DNA from: Epibacterium sp. Ofav1-8
GTDB lineage: Bacteria; Pseudomonadota; Alphaproteobacteria; Rhodobacterales; Rhodobacteraceae
Direction of reading: 5' to 3'
Assembly: GCF_022348185.1 (NCBI RefSeq)
Contig: NZ_JAKRFD010000001.1
Span: forward strand, 124,001-188,000
Length of the DNA: 64,000 bases
Of the stretch, positions 21,006-28,874 are shown one piece after another. The notes below the pieces were generated by a model. That model saw only the letters and a list, made by a program, of their open reading frames with translations, was not told the DNA's origin and did not search any database. How positions within the stretch are numbered: position 1 is the first letter of the stretch; every line of letters starts with the position of its first letter. A program made the position numbers and the translations under genes.

Positions 21006-22670
21006 TTGACGGCATTTCTGATACAGATCGCGGGGGCGGCGGCGCTCTTGTTGTGGGCGGTGCGGCTGGTGCGCACCGGGGTGGAGCGCGCCTTTGCCAC
21101 GCAATTGCGCCAGGGGCTGCGCCGGGCGTCGGACAACCGGCTGCTGGCCACCGTGACCGGCCTCGTCTCGGCCATGCTGTTGCAGAGTTCGACCGCCGTG
21201 GCGATGCTGGTCTCGAACTTTGCCGCCAAAGGGGCGCTTGCGGGCTCCGTCGGCCTTGCCATGCTGCTGGGCGCCGATCTCGGCTCTGCGCTGGTGGCAC
21301 AGATCCTGCTGGCGCGCCCGGGGCTGCTGGTTCCGGCGCTGATCCTGCTGGGGGTGATCCTGTTTCTGCGCAGCCATCAGCGCAGGGTGCGCCAGACCGG
21401 GCGTATCCTGATCGGCCTGGCGCTGATCTTCGTCTCCCTCGACATGCTGCGCACCGCCACCGCCCCGATCATCCAGAGCGATGGGGCCGTGGCCATATTG
21501 GGCTATCTCGACAGTGATCTCCTGACCGCCTTTCTGCTCGGGGCCGTCTTTGCCTGGGTGGTGCATTCCAGCGTGGCGGCGATCCTGCTGTTTGTGACCA
21601 TGGTGGCGCAGGGCGCGCTGCCGCCGATGGCCGCCATGGCGATGGTGCTGGGGGCCAACCTGGGCGGGGCCATGATCGCCTTTGTGCTGACGCTGGCCGC
21701 GGATGTCCGCGCCCGCCGCATCGTGATGGCGAACCTGGTGCTGCGCGGTGGCGGCGCGCTGCTGGTGCTGGTGGCGCTGAACCTGAACCTCTTGGACCCG
21801 CAGTGGCTGGGCGCCACCGCAGCGGGGCAGGTGATGGCGATCCACCTGGCGTTCAACCTTGTGCTCTGCCTGCTGATGATGCCGCTGGTGGGGGTGATCG
21901 CCCGCCTGTCCGACCGGCTGCTTGCAGAGGATGCCGTCCAATCCGGCGACCGGGGGCTGAGCGCGCTGGACCCTGCTGCGCTCGATGATCCGCCGCGCGC
22001 CCTGAGCTGCGCCGCCCGCGAACTGCTGCGCATGGGGGAGCTGGTCGAAAAGATGCTGGTCTCCGCCACCGGGCTCTATGAAACCTGGGATGACCGGGTC
22101 GCCACCGGCATTCAGGAAGACGAGCGCGCCCTTCGGCGGATGCATCAGGACCTGAAGCTCTATCTGGCCGGAGTGCATGGTCAAAAGCGCGACGACGAGG
22201 CCGCAAATGGCGCGATCGAGGCGTCGCTGATGGCCGCCAATCTTGAGGCCGCCGCCGATCAGGTCGCGCGCAAGATGACCGACCTGGCCCGCAAGCTGCA
22301 CCACGAAGGCGTCTGTTTCTCCAAATCGGGGCGGCAGGAACTGCTGGACTTCATGGACCGGGTGCAGGCCAATGCGCAGCTCGCGCTCAAGGTGATGATG
22401 ACCGGCAACCCCGATGACGCCCGGGAACTGGTCGCCGAGAAAGACAGCATCCGCACCGCCGAGCAACGCTTGCAGAGCAAGCACCTCAGCCGGTTGCGCG
22501 ACGGCATCAGCGAGAGCATCGAGACCAGCGCCCTGCACCAGGAAACTCTGCGTATCCTGAAACAGGTCAACACCGCCTTTGCCATGGCCGGCTATCCGAT
22601 CGTCGAACGCGCCGGAGACCTGCTCTCCAGCCGCTTGCAGCGCCCGGGCGACCCGCTGGGCGGACAATAA
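21006..22670 (+). CDS. Na/Pi cotransporter family protein with PhoU-like C-terminal domain
   Basis: A 554-residue membrane protein. The N-terminal part (about 1-310) has two repeated NptA/PNaS modules, each with a QSST-type motif: LLQSSTAVAMLVSNF and a second VVHSSVAAILLFV, each followed by a GADLG/GANLG turn. The C-terminal part (about 330-545) is helical and PhoU-like. Such proteins are annotated as sodium-dependent phosphate transporters. The start is TTG at 21006 with a GGAGG about 10 nt upstream. It lies 59 bp after the HAD gene on the same strand and may be the last gene of the ugp operon. Confidence 0.88.
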   Translation: MTAFLIQIAGAAALLLWAVRLVRTGVERAFATQLRQGLRRASDNRLLATVTGLVSAMLLQSSTAVAMLVSNFAAKGALAGSVGLAMLLGADLGSALVAQILLARPGLLVPALILLGVILFLRSHQRRVRQTGRILIGLALIFVSLDMLRTATAPIIQSDGAVAILGYLDSDLLTAFLLGAVFAWVVHSSVAAILLFVTMVAQGALPPMAAMAMVLGANLGGAMIAFVLTLAADVRARRIVMANLVLRGGGALLVLVALNLNLLDPQWLGATAAGQVMAIHLAFNLVLCLLMMPLVGVIARLSDRLLAEDAVQSGDRGLSALDPAALDDPPRALSCAARELLRMGELVEKMLVSATGLYETWDDRVATGIQEDERALRRMHQDLKLYLAGVHGQKRDDEAANGAIEASLMAANLEAAADQVARKMTDLARKLHHEGVCFSKSGRQELLDFMDRVQANAQLALKVMMTGNPDDARELVAEKDSIRTAEQRLQSKHLSRLRDGISESIETSALHQETLRILKQVNTAFAMAGYPIVERAGDLLSSRLQRPGDPLGGQ

Positions 22671-22692
22671 ACCGACGCTCTGCACCGTCGGT
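22671..22692 (+). terminator. Weak terminator-like hairpin after Na/Pi gene
   Basis: ACCGACG (22671-22677) pairs with CGTCGGT (22686-22692) immediately after the stop codon. The trailing sequence is TCTGAC, without a real T-tract. Confidence 0.4.
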
Positions 22693-22783
22693 TCTGACAG
22701 GTCGCGGCAGCGCCGCGGGTCCCCGCCTGCCTGCGCCTCGCCATGGCGGGCGGGGCACCGTTCCCTCATTCCCGTAGCACATT

Positions 22784-22821
22784 GCATGCGTGTCGCGCCC
22801 ATGGGTGCATGACACGCATGC
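22784..22821. promoter_or_regulatory. Long imperfect palindrome upstream of the TonB-dependent receptor
   Basis: The arms GCATGCGTGTC (22784-22794) and GACACGCATGC (22811-22821) are an exact 11-bp match. Inside them GCGCCC and GGGTGC (22795-22808) also pair with one G-T, leaving only a short bulge. It lies 90 bp before the receptor start and about 110 bp after the previous gene. It has no T-tract, so an operator or mRNA structure is more likely than a terminator. Confidence 0.55.
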
Positions 22822-22910
22822 CTTGCTTGCGCCGCGCGCGACTTCTCACATCAGAAATAGGCCATTAAAGGTGATTAAAATAGTAAGATATTAGTCGACA
22901 AGGTCTCGAG

Positions 22911-24890
22911 ATGCCCCTTTCCCAAGGTAAAACAATCGCTTCTGTGTGGCTGCTGCTGACGGGGGCGGGCCTGCCCACCGCCGCGCTGACGCAGGACGCC
23001 GCGCCGGACGACTTCGGCGCCGCTATCGAACTGGAGGAAATCACGGTCTCCAGACCTGCGGCAGGGGAGGAGATCGCGCAGGAGACGATCCGCGCCGCAC
23101 AGCCGACGAGTCTGAACGAGCTGTTCGCCGATACGGATGACGTCACCGTCAGCGGCGGCAACCGGACCTCGGCGCAAAAGGTCTATATCCGCGGGATCGA
23201 GGATGTGCGCGCCACTGTCACCATCGACGGCGCTCTCACCTCGGGCACGTTGTTTCCGCACAACGGGAACTCCGGCATCGACCCGTTCCTGCTGAAATCC
23301 GTCGCGATCGACGCGGGCACCGGTACCGCGCTCTCCGGGCCGTCGGCGCTGGCGGGTGAGGTGCGGTTCGAAACCCTCGATCCGGAGGACTTTCTGCTGC
23401 CGGGCCAGCGACAGGGGGCGATGCTGCGGCTCTCGGGGCAGACCAATGGCGACCGGCTGTCCCTTGGCACCGCGATCTATGGTCAGCCCACCGACCGCTT
23501 TGGATACGCGCTCTATGGCGCGACCTCCTTTGCCGACACCTACACCGGCGGCGATGGCCAGCGGGTGCCCTATACCGACAGTGAACCGGACACGCTGTTT
23601 GCAAAGCTGAAACTCCGACCCGCCGACGGCCACACGCTCGAATTCAGCGCGATCCGCCGCTCCGACGATGGCCTGCGCAGCGCCCAGGTCAACTTTGGTG
23701 TCGATCCGGCGCACCCCCGGTCCACACCGGAACAGCAGGCGCTGTCGCAGGACACCTACAGCCTGTCCTACCGGATCGCGCCCGCGGGCAGCCCGGCGCT
23801 CGACCTGGAGGCGCGGCTGTTCCAGAACGAAACCGAGCTGCACCGGCACATCGACCCAACCCAACGGGCGGCATGGCGGACGCGTGGGTTTGCGGTGCAG
23901 AATGCCTCGGCCCTCGGCGCGCTCGACCTGACCTATGGGCTCGACTTTACCGAGGCCCGATCCAGCGGCCAGGATGGCGCCGCGGCAGAGGTGTCAGAGA
24001 CCGCGCGCACCTGGGGGGCGTTTGTGCAGGCAGAAATGCAGCTCTCCGAACGGCTGCGGGCCACGGGCGGCCTGCGTTACGATCACAGCACGCTGACCGA
24101 TCTGGCGGGCAACCGGCATGCGGGCCACCGGGTCAACCCCAACCTCGGCGTTGAATTCCAGGCGACCCCGGCGCTGTCGCTGTTTGCCAGCTGGGCCCAG
24201 GCGTTTCGGGGCGTGCAGCCCGCGCCGGGGCTGAACCTGACGGCGGGCGTGGATGCGGCCCTGACCGATCCCAGCCTTGACGGCGAAACCGCCGAGACCA
24301 TCGAGGCCGGCTTTGCCTTTGTGCGCAACGGCTGGAACCTCGGGGCCACCTATTTCCAGACCGAGATCGAGGATGTCATCCTCTATGGCGGTCGCCGGGG
24401 GCTGCCCTATGCGCGCCGCAACGCAGGCACCGCCGAGACCGAGGGCTACACGCTCAGCGCCGGGTATGCCTGGGCGGACTGGTCGGTGCAGGCGTCGTTT
24501 CACCATTCGGATACCACCATCGGCGGGCGCTATGTCAGCCCGAGCGACTGGTATGACGGCTTTGCACCCCAGGGCGACACGCTGTCCCTGCGGGTGGTCC
24601 GGGAACTTGCGGGCCGCAATATGCAGATCAGCTGGACCAGCCAGTTCGTGATGGCCGAGGACAAGCTGCCCGACAGCTTTACCGCCGCCGCCGAGCTTGC
24701 GGGGTATGACGTGCACGACCTGTCGCTGGTCTGGCGCCCCCGTGACACGCAGGAATACAGCCTGGCGCTGACGAATATCTTTGACGAGGCCTATATCGCG
24801 CATGGCACCGCCTACAGCGTGCCCGGCGGCACCACCAACCTGCTGGAGCAGGGGCGCAGCCTGCGGGTGACCGCGCAGATCAAGTTCTGA
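22911..24890 (+). CDS. TonB-dependent receptor
   Basis: A 659-residue outer-membrane receptor. A signal peptide (about 1-28) is followed by a TonB box-like ELEEITVSR, a plug domain (about 45-155, with VYIRGIEDVRATVTIDGA), and a 22-strand-type barrel ending in the aromatic C-terminus VTAQIKF. It should import an iron chelate, heme or a cobamide, with energy from TonB. No ABC transporter, TonB or iron regulator lies beside it, so the ligand is unknown. The upstream 60 bp are AT-rich, unlike the surrounding DNA. Confidence 0.9.
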   Translation: MPLSQGKTIASVWLLLTGAGLPTAALTQDAAPDDFGAAIELEEITVSRPAAGEEIAQETIRAAQPTSLNELFADTDDVTVSGGNRTSAQKVYIRGIEDVRATVTIDGALTSGTLFPHNGNSGIDPFLLKSVAIDAGTGTALSGPSALAGEVRFETLDPEDFLLPGQRQGAMLRLSGQTNGDRLSLGTAIYGQPTDRFGYALYGATSFADTYTGGDGQRVPYTDSEPDTLFAKLKLRPADGHTLEFSAIRRSDDGLRSAQVNFGVDPAHPRSTPEQQALSQDTYSLSYRIAPAGSPALDLEARLFQNETELHRHIDPTQRAAWRTRGFAVQNASALGALDLTYGLDFTEARSSGQDGAAAEVSETARTWGAFVQAEMQLSERLRATGGLRYDHSTLTDLAGNRHAGHRVNPNLGVEFQATPALSLFASWAQAFRGVQPAPGLNLTAGVDAALTDPSLDGETAETIEAGFAFVRNGWNLGATYFQTEIEDVILYGGRRGLPYARRNAGTAETEGYTLSAGYAWADWSVQASFHHSDTTIGGRYVSPSDWYDGFAPQGDTLSLRVVRELAGRNMQISWTSQFVMAEDKLPDSFTAAAELAGYDVHDLSLVWRPRDTQEYSLALTNIFDEAYIAHGTAYSVPGGTTNLLEQGRSLRVTAQIKF

Positions 24891-24917
24891 GGCCCGCACG
24901 CGGGGCTGAACCCTGCC

Positions 24918-25196
24918 CTAATCCTCGAAGCGTTCGGCGAGTTTTTCATCCTCGCCCATGGCGGCGAGTTTGATCTCCCGGATCAGGCGGATGCTGGGTT
25001 TGGCGGCAAAGAGGATCGACCCGATGAGGAACAGCCAGGTGCCGGCCGTCATCAGCCGCTCGAAAAAGAAGAAGACAGAGCCGATCACAAAGCTGAAGGC
25101 GGCGCCGAAGTCCGCCAGCGTATAGGCGATTTCAAAATGGGCGTACCGGCGGCGTTGCGCGGCACTGCCGTGCCGGTGGTCGCGATCAAAGAGCAT
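24918..25196 (-). CDS. YrhK-like domain small membrane protein
   Basis: A 92-residue protein with two predicted membrane helices (about residues 30-46 and 49-66), in the segments FGAAFSFVIGSVFFFF and TWLFLIGSILFAAKPSIRL. This matches the YrhK-type domain. The polar C-terminus ends in KLAERFED. Function is unknown. It is on the minus strand, about 230 bp downstream of pheS and after its terminator, so it is probably transcribed on its own. The ribosome site is poor. Confidence 0.7.
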   Translation of the reverse strand: MLFDRDHRHGSAAQRRRYAHFEIAYTLADFGAAFSFVIGSVFFFFERLMTAGTWLFLIGSILFAAKPSIRLIREIKLAAMGEDEKLAERFED

Positions 25197-25295
25197 TGTG
25201 GAGGTCTCCGGCAGTTGCGTTCGCCGCGGACGCTACCAACGCCGGCAGCGATTGCAAGAGCACCGCCCCCAGGACCAGAGCGCCCGAGCCTGGGC

Positions 25296-25325
25296 GGGCG
25301 CAATCGCGCCCTCCCGGGGGGAGGG
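25296..25325. repeat. GC-rich overlapping hairpins before the pheS terminator
   Basis: GGGCGC (25296-25301) pairs with GCGCCC (25306-25311). Overlapping it, CCCTCCC (25309-25315) pairs with GGGAGGG (25319-25325) around a 3-nt GGG loop. The two structures are mutually exclusive because they share CCC. There is no T-tract. Confidence 0.5.
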
Positions 25326-25372
25326 TCGGGCGCGGCGCGGGGCTTTCCCCCCCGCGAGATCACCACAAATAG

Positions 25373-25395
25373 AAAACCCGCCTGCAAGAGGCGGG
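25373..25395 (-). terminator. Terminator of pheS
   Basis: Read on the minus strand, CCCGCCT (25389-25395 complement) pairs with AGGCGGG (25377-25383 complement) around a 5-nt loop. It is followed by TTTT (complement of 25373-25376), about 35 bp after the pheS stop. Confidence 0.85.
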
Positions 25396-25429
25396 TCGTC
25401 TGGCGGTGCGATAATAGCCGGGGCCGACC

Positions 25430-26503
25430 TTAGCGGCTCAGGCCCCCGTGCAGCGTCGGCACGTCGAGGCAACTGAACCCGTAGTGGCGCAGCCAGCGCA
25501 GGTCGCTGTCGAAGAAGGCGCGCAGGTCGGGGATGCCGTATTTCAGCATCGCCAGGCGGTCGATGCCGATGCCAAAGGCAAAGCCCTGGTACTTGTCGGG
25601 GTCGATGCCCCCGGCGGCGATCACCTTGGGGTGCACCATGCCGGAGCCGAGGATCTCCATCCAGTCGTCGCCCTCGCCGATCTTCAGCTGGCCATTGTCC
25701 CAGCTGCAGCGGATGTCGACCTCGGCCGACGGCTCGGTGAAGGGGAAATGCGAGGCGCGGAAACGCAGGTCGACGCTCTCCACCTCGAAGAAGGATTTGA
25801 CGAATTCCTCCAGCACCCACTTGAGGTTGGCCATCGAGATGTTCTCATCCAGCGCCAGCCCCTCGACCTGATGGAACATCGGCGTGTGGGTCTGGTCGTA
25901 GTCGGCGCGATAGACGCCGCCCGGGCAGATGATGCGCAGCGGTGCGCCCATCTTCTCCATCGAGCGGATCTGCACCGGGCTGGTGTGGGTGCGCAGCACA
26001 TGCGGCGGGCGGTTGTCACCCTCGGCGCGGTGCATGTAGAACGTGTCCATCTCGGCCCGGGCCGGGTGGTGGCCGGGGATGTTCAGCGCGTCGAAGTTGT
26101 ACCAGTCGGTGTCCACCCGCGGCCCTTCGGCAACGGAGAACCCCATCTCGGCAAAGATCGCGGTCAGCTCCTCGGAGGCCTGCGAGATCGGGTGGATCGA
26201 GCCCTCACGGCGCGGGCGCGTCGGCAGCGTCACATCCAGCCATTCGGAGCGCAGGCGTTCATCCAGGGCGGCATCGGCCAGCGCCGCCTTCTTGGCCGCC
26301 AGCGCCGCGTTGATCTCATCCTTGAGCGCGTTCAGCGCCGGGCCCGCCACCTGGCGTTCCTCCGGCGTCATCTTGCCCAGTTCGCGCATCTTCAGGGCCA
26401 CTTCGCCCTTCTTGCCCACGGCGGCCAGGCGCACGGCCTCCAGCGCGTTCTCGTCGCCGGCTTCGGCAATCTGGCCGAGGTATTTTGCTTTAAGATCGTC
26501 CAT
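25430..26503 (-). CDS. pheS: Phenylalanine--tRNA ligase alpha subunit
   Basis: A 357-residue PheS of normal length. The N-terminal coiled coil (about 1-85) binds tRNA. The class II core carries motif 2 (THTSPVQIR, then [21 protein letters not shown]) and motif 3 ([18 protein letters not shown]). It joins PheT as an alpha2-beta2 enzyme that charges tRNA-Phe. Here pheT does not follow: a terminator and unrelated genes lie downstream. Upstream, the usual rpmI-rplT neighbours are present but separated by an opposite-strand cyclase gene. Confidence 0.97.
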   Translation of the reverse strand: MDDLKAKYLGQIAEAGDENALEAVRLAAVGKKGEVALKMRELGKMTPEERQVAGPALNALKDEINAALAAKKAALADAALDERLRSEWLDVTLPTRPRREGSIHPISQASEELTAIFAEMGFSVAEGPRVDTDWYNFDALNIPGHHPARAEMDTFYMHRAEGDNRPPHVLRTHTSPVQIRSMEKMGAPLRIICPGGVYRADYDQTHTPMFHQVEGLALDENISMANLKWVLEEFVKSFFEVESVDLRFRASHFPFTEPSAEVDIRCSWDNGQLKIGEGDDWMEILGSGMVHPKVIAAGGIDPDKYQGFAFGIGIDRLAMLKYGIPDLRAFFDSDLRWLRHYGFSCLDVPTLHGGLSR

Positions 26504-26647
26504 GACGGCCCCTCACGTCTCGCTTTGCTGTCCTGCTACCACACGAGGCGTCGAAAGCAAGCACCTGCGCCGCCTTGCCGCTGCCGCAGGCCGGTGCTGT
26601 CGCCCCCAGCCCACGCCCCGAGCGGTTCAGGCAGGCGGGCCGCCGAT

Positions 26648-26663
26648 GCGCTGATGTCAGCGC
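26648..26663. promoter_or_regulatory. 16-bp palindrome between pheS and cyclase gene
   Basis: GCGCTGA-TG-TCAGCGC is an inverted repeat with exact 7-bp arms. It sits 145 bp before pheS (minus) and 86 bp before the cyclase gene (plus), in their shared divergent region. It could be an operator; the protein is unknown. Confidence 0.4.
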
Positions 26664-26748
26664 CTGTCAACATGCCGCGACCATGCCCCTTGCATGACGG
26701 CGCACAAAAGCCCACTTTGAGGGCAGTTCTTACCTCAGGCCAGATTTC

Positions 26749-27762
26749 ATGCGCGACCGGATTATCCGAAAGCTGACGACGATCCTCTCTGCTGATGCGG
26801 AGCAGTTCAGCACGGCGATGACCACCGATGAAGTCGGCACCTACACGGAGCTGCAATCGGCCCGCGATGTGTTCTTCAAGCTGATCGAACGCCACGGCGG
26901 CCGGGTGGCCAATACCGCCGGTGACGGGCTGATCGCCGATTTCCCCTCGGTGGTGGAGGCGGTGCAATGCGCCATCGAGGTGCAGCAGGAGCTGGCGGCC
27001 AAGGACAGCGCGCTGTCCTTTCGCATCGGCATCCACCTCGGGGATGTGATCTGCGACGGCGACGACCTGATCGGCGAGGGGGTCAACCTCGCCGCGCGGC
27101 TGCAAACCATGTCGGAGCCGGGCGGGGTGCTGATCTCGCAGCAGGTCTATGACCATGTGCGCAACAAGCTGACCATCGGGTTCGAGCACCTCGGCCCGCA
27201 GCGTCCGCGCAACCTGACCGAGGATGTCACCGTCTATCGGGTGTCGCTGGGGGCCCCGCGCCACAGCCGCGCCACGGGCGCCTCTGTGGCCGGGGCGGAG
27301 CGCAGCAGCCAGACCGCGCGGGTGTGGCAGGATCCCGATCCGTTCGAAGGCGCGCCGCAGCGCCGGTTTGACGACGGCGAGGCCACCGACGCGCAAGAGC
27401 CGCCCGCTGAGGGGCCGCTGCGCGGTCTCGACAAGCTTTGCGGTCGGCGCCTGCCGATCAGCAAGGGCAGCCGCCGGCTCCTCGGGGTGGCGGCGGGGCT
27501 GGTGCTGCTGGACATCATCTCTGACCGCGGGCTCTGGGCGCATTGGCCGGTGCTGGTGCTCTGCATGATTATCGGCTTGCGCGACGGGCCGCGGATCTTC
27601 GGGCGCAACGAGGTCCTGTCCGTGCCGCTGCGGCTCTGGATCATCGGAGGGTTTCTGGTGCTGGTGAACCTGTTTTCACAAAGCCCGCCGTGGTCGATCT
27701 GGGCGGTCGGCGGACTTATCCTGTTTTCCCTCCTGCGCCGCAGCCGGTCGCAGCCCGAATAG
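26749..27762 (+). CDS. Class III adenylate/guanylate cyclase with C-terminal membrane helices
   Basis: A 337-residue protein. The class III catalytic domain is N-terminal (about 5-165): the first metal Asp is in ILSADAEQFS, the second in NTAGDGLIADF, and the transition-state Asn/Arg lie in GEGVNLAARLQ. After a variable linker, the C-terminus (about 245-335) has four hydrophobic segments (such as LLGVAAGLVLLDII, VLVLCMIIGL, WIIGGFLVLVNLF, WAVGGLILFSLL). Catalytic domain first and membrane anchor last reverses the common order. It probably makes cAMP, but nucleotide specificity cannot be read safely. It sits alone between rplT and pheS on the opposite strand. Confidence 0.85.
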   Translation: MRDRIIRKLTTILSADAEQFSTAMTTDEVGTYTELQSARDVFFKLIERHGGRVANTAGDGLIADFPSVVEAVQCAIEVQQELAAKDSALSFRIGIHLGDVICDGDDLIGEGVNLAARLQTMSEPGGVLISQQVYDHVRNKLTIGFEHLGPQRPRNLTEDVTVYRVSLGAPRHSRATGASVAGAERSSQTARVWQDPDPFEGAPQRRFDDGEATDAQEPPAEGPLRGLDKLCGRRLPISKGSRRLLGVAAGLVLLDIISDRGLWAHWPVLVLCMIIGLRDGPRIFGRNEVLSVPLRLWIIGGFLVLVNLFSQSPPWSIWAVGGLILFSLLRRSRSQPE

Positions 27763-27861
27763 GCGCACGCGCCTGCGCCGCGCCTGTGCCCTGCGGCCGC
27801 TATGCACGGGGCCGAGGCCTGGCACAGCCTGACATTCCATACCGCACCGCAACACGGCACG

Positions 27862-27890
27862 AAAAAACCCGCCAGATCGCTCCGGCGGGT
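27862..27890 (-). terminator. Terminator of rpmI-rplT
   Basis: On the minus strand, ACCCGCC (complement of 27884-27890) pairs with GGCGGGT (complement of 27867-27873) and is followed by a six-T run (complement of 27862-27867). It lies 26 bp after the rplT stop. Confidence 0.9.
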
Positions 27891-27915
27891 CAGATCAGTT
27901 TTGCTGTGCCTGAGC

Positions 27916-28281
27916 TCAGGCGGCCAGCGCATCCTGTGCCTGACGCACGATCGCACCGAAGGCTTCGGGCTCGTGCACGGCGAGGTCTGCCAGAACCTTA
28001 CGGTCCACTTCGATACCGGCCAGGTTCAGGCCGTTGATGAAGCGGGAGTAGGTCAGCGCCTCGTCGTGGCTGCGGACGGCAGCGTTGATACGCTGGATCC
28101 ACAGCGCGCGGAAGTTGCGCTTGCGGTTCTTGCGGTCACGGGTTGCATACTGGTTCGCCTTGTCGACGGCCTGCGTTGCAACCTTGAAGGTGCTCTTGCG
28201 GCGGCCATAGTAACCTTTGGCGGCCTTGATGATCTTCTTGTGACGGGCGTGAGTGACGGTACCACCTTTAACGCGGGACAT
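27916..28281 (-). CDS. rplT: 50S ribosomal protein L20
   Basis: A 121-residue L20 with the typical basic N-terminus [17 protein letters not shown] and the conserved [12 protein letters not shown] and YSRFINGL segments. It binds 23S rRNA early in 50S assembly. It follows rpmI by 15 bp on the minus strand. L20 commonly autoregulates this operon; no leader structure was identified. Confidence 0.98.
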   Translation of the reverse strand: MSRVKGGTVTHARHKKIIKAAKGYYGRRKSTFKVATQAVDKANQYATRDRKNRKRNFRALWIQRINAAVRSHDEALTYSRFINGLNLAGIEVDRKVLADLAVHEPEAFGAIVRQAQDALAA

Positions 28282-28296
28282 ATCTCAGATCTCCTC

Positions 28297-28497
28297 TTAG
28301 CGGTCGTAGGGCATGAAGCCCTTGACGATCTTTGCGTCCGGTGCGGACAGGGTGGTGGTTCCGCGGGCATCACGGATGAATTTCTTGTGACGTTTGATCA
28401 TGCCGTGGCGCTTGCCGGCCTGACCTGCCATGACCTTGCCGGTCGCGGTCACTTTGAAGCGCTTCTTGGCGCTCGATTTTGTCTTCATCTTGGGCAT
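28297..28497 (-). CDS. rpmI: 50S ribosomal protein L35
   Basis: A 66-residue L35. ATG at 28497 gives [14 protein letters not shown], the family N-terminus, with a GGAGACGG-type ribosome site upstream. The longer open frame up to 28857 is not real and overlaps the next small gene. First gene of rpmI-rplT; infC, often upstream in bacteria, is not here. Confidence 0.98.
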   Translation of the reverse strand: MPKMKTKSSAKKRFKVTATGKVMAGQAGKRHGMIKRHKKFIRDARGTTTLSAPDAKIVKGFMPYDR

Positions 28498-28613
28498 TTC
28501 CGTCTCCTTATTCGTAGGTTCGCTACACACGCGACTCGGCATGCCACTTTGGCCGGTCGCGCGAACAGGGGTGCGCTGTACGGCAGCTGTTTCCAAATGG
28601 CAAGAAGATTCGG

Positions 28614-28835
28614 TTACAGAAGTTGGCCGAGCACCCGAAAGACCACATCCGGCAGCTCGGAGAACTGGTAGCCACCCGGTTGCGACAGGGTGGCCCAGGC
28701 GATGCATCCGCCTGCCATCACCAGCATGGTCATGGCACGGAACGGGCTGCGGCGGTGGGCGTAGGCGGCCACGAAGGCAGGCACGCCCAGCCAGGCCAAA
28801 GCCAGTCCGATTACCAGAACCGTATCGCTGTCCAT
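28614..28835 (-). CDS. Small membrane protein, unknown function
   Basis: A 73-residue protein from ATG at 28835 ([10 protein letters not shown]). It has two hydrophobic segments, [19 protein letters not shown] and [16 protein letters not shown], separated by the basic HRRSPFR, and a C-terminal [12 protein letters not shown]. It lies between pyk and rpmI on the minus strand, 39 bp after the pyk stop, and may be read through from pyk. I do not recognise a family. Confidence 0.6.
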   Translation of the reverse strand: MDSDTVLVIGLALAWLGVPAFVAAYAHRRSPFRAMTMLVMAGGCIAWATLSQPGGYQFSELPDVVFRVLGQLL

Positions 28836-28874
28836 GACACGACGTACCCCAAAACACACAATGGGGTCAGCCTA

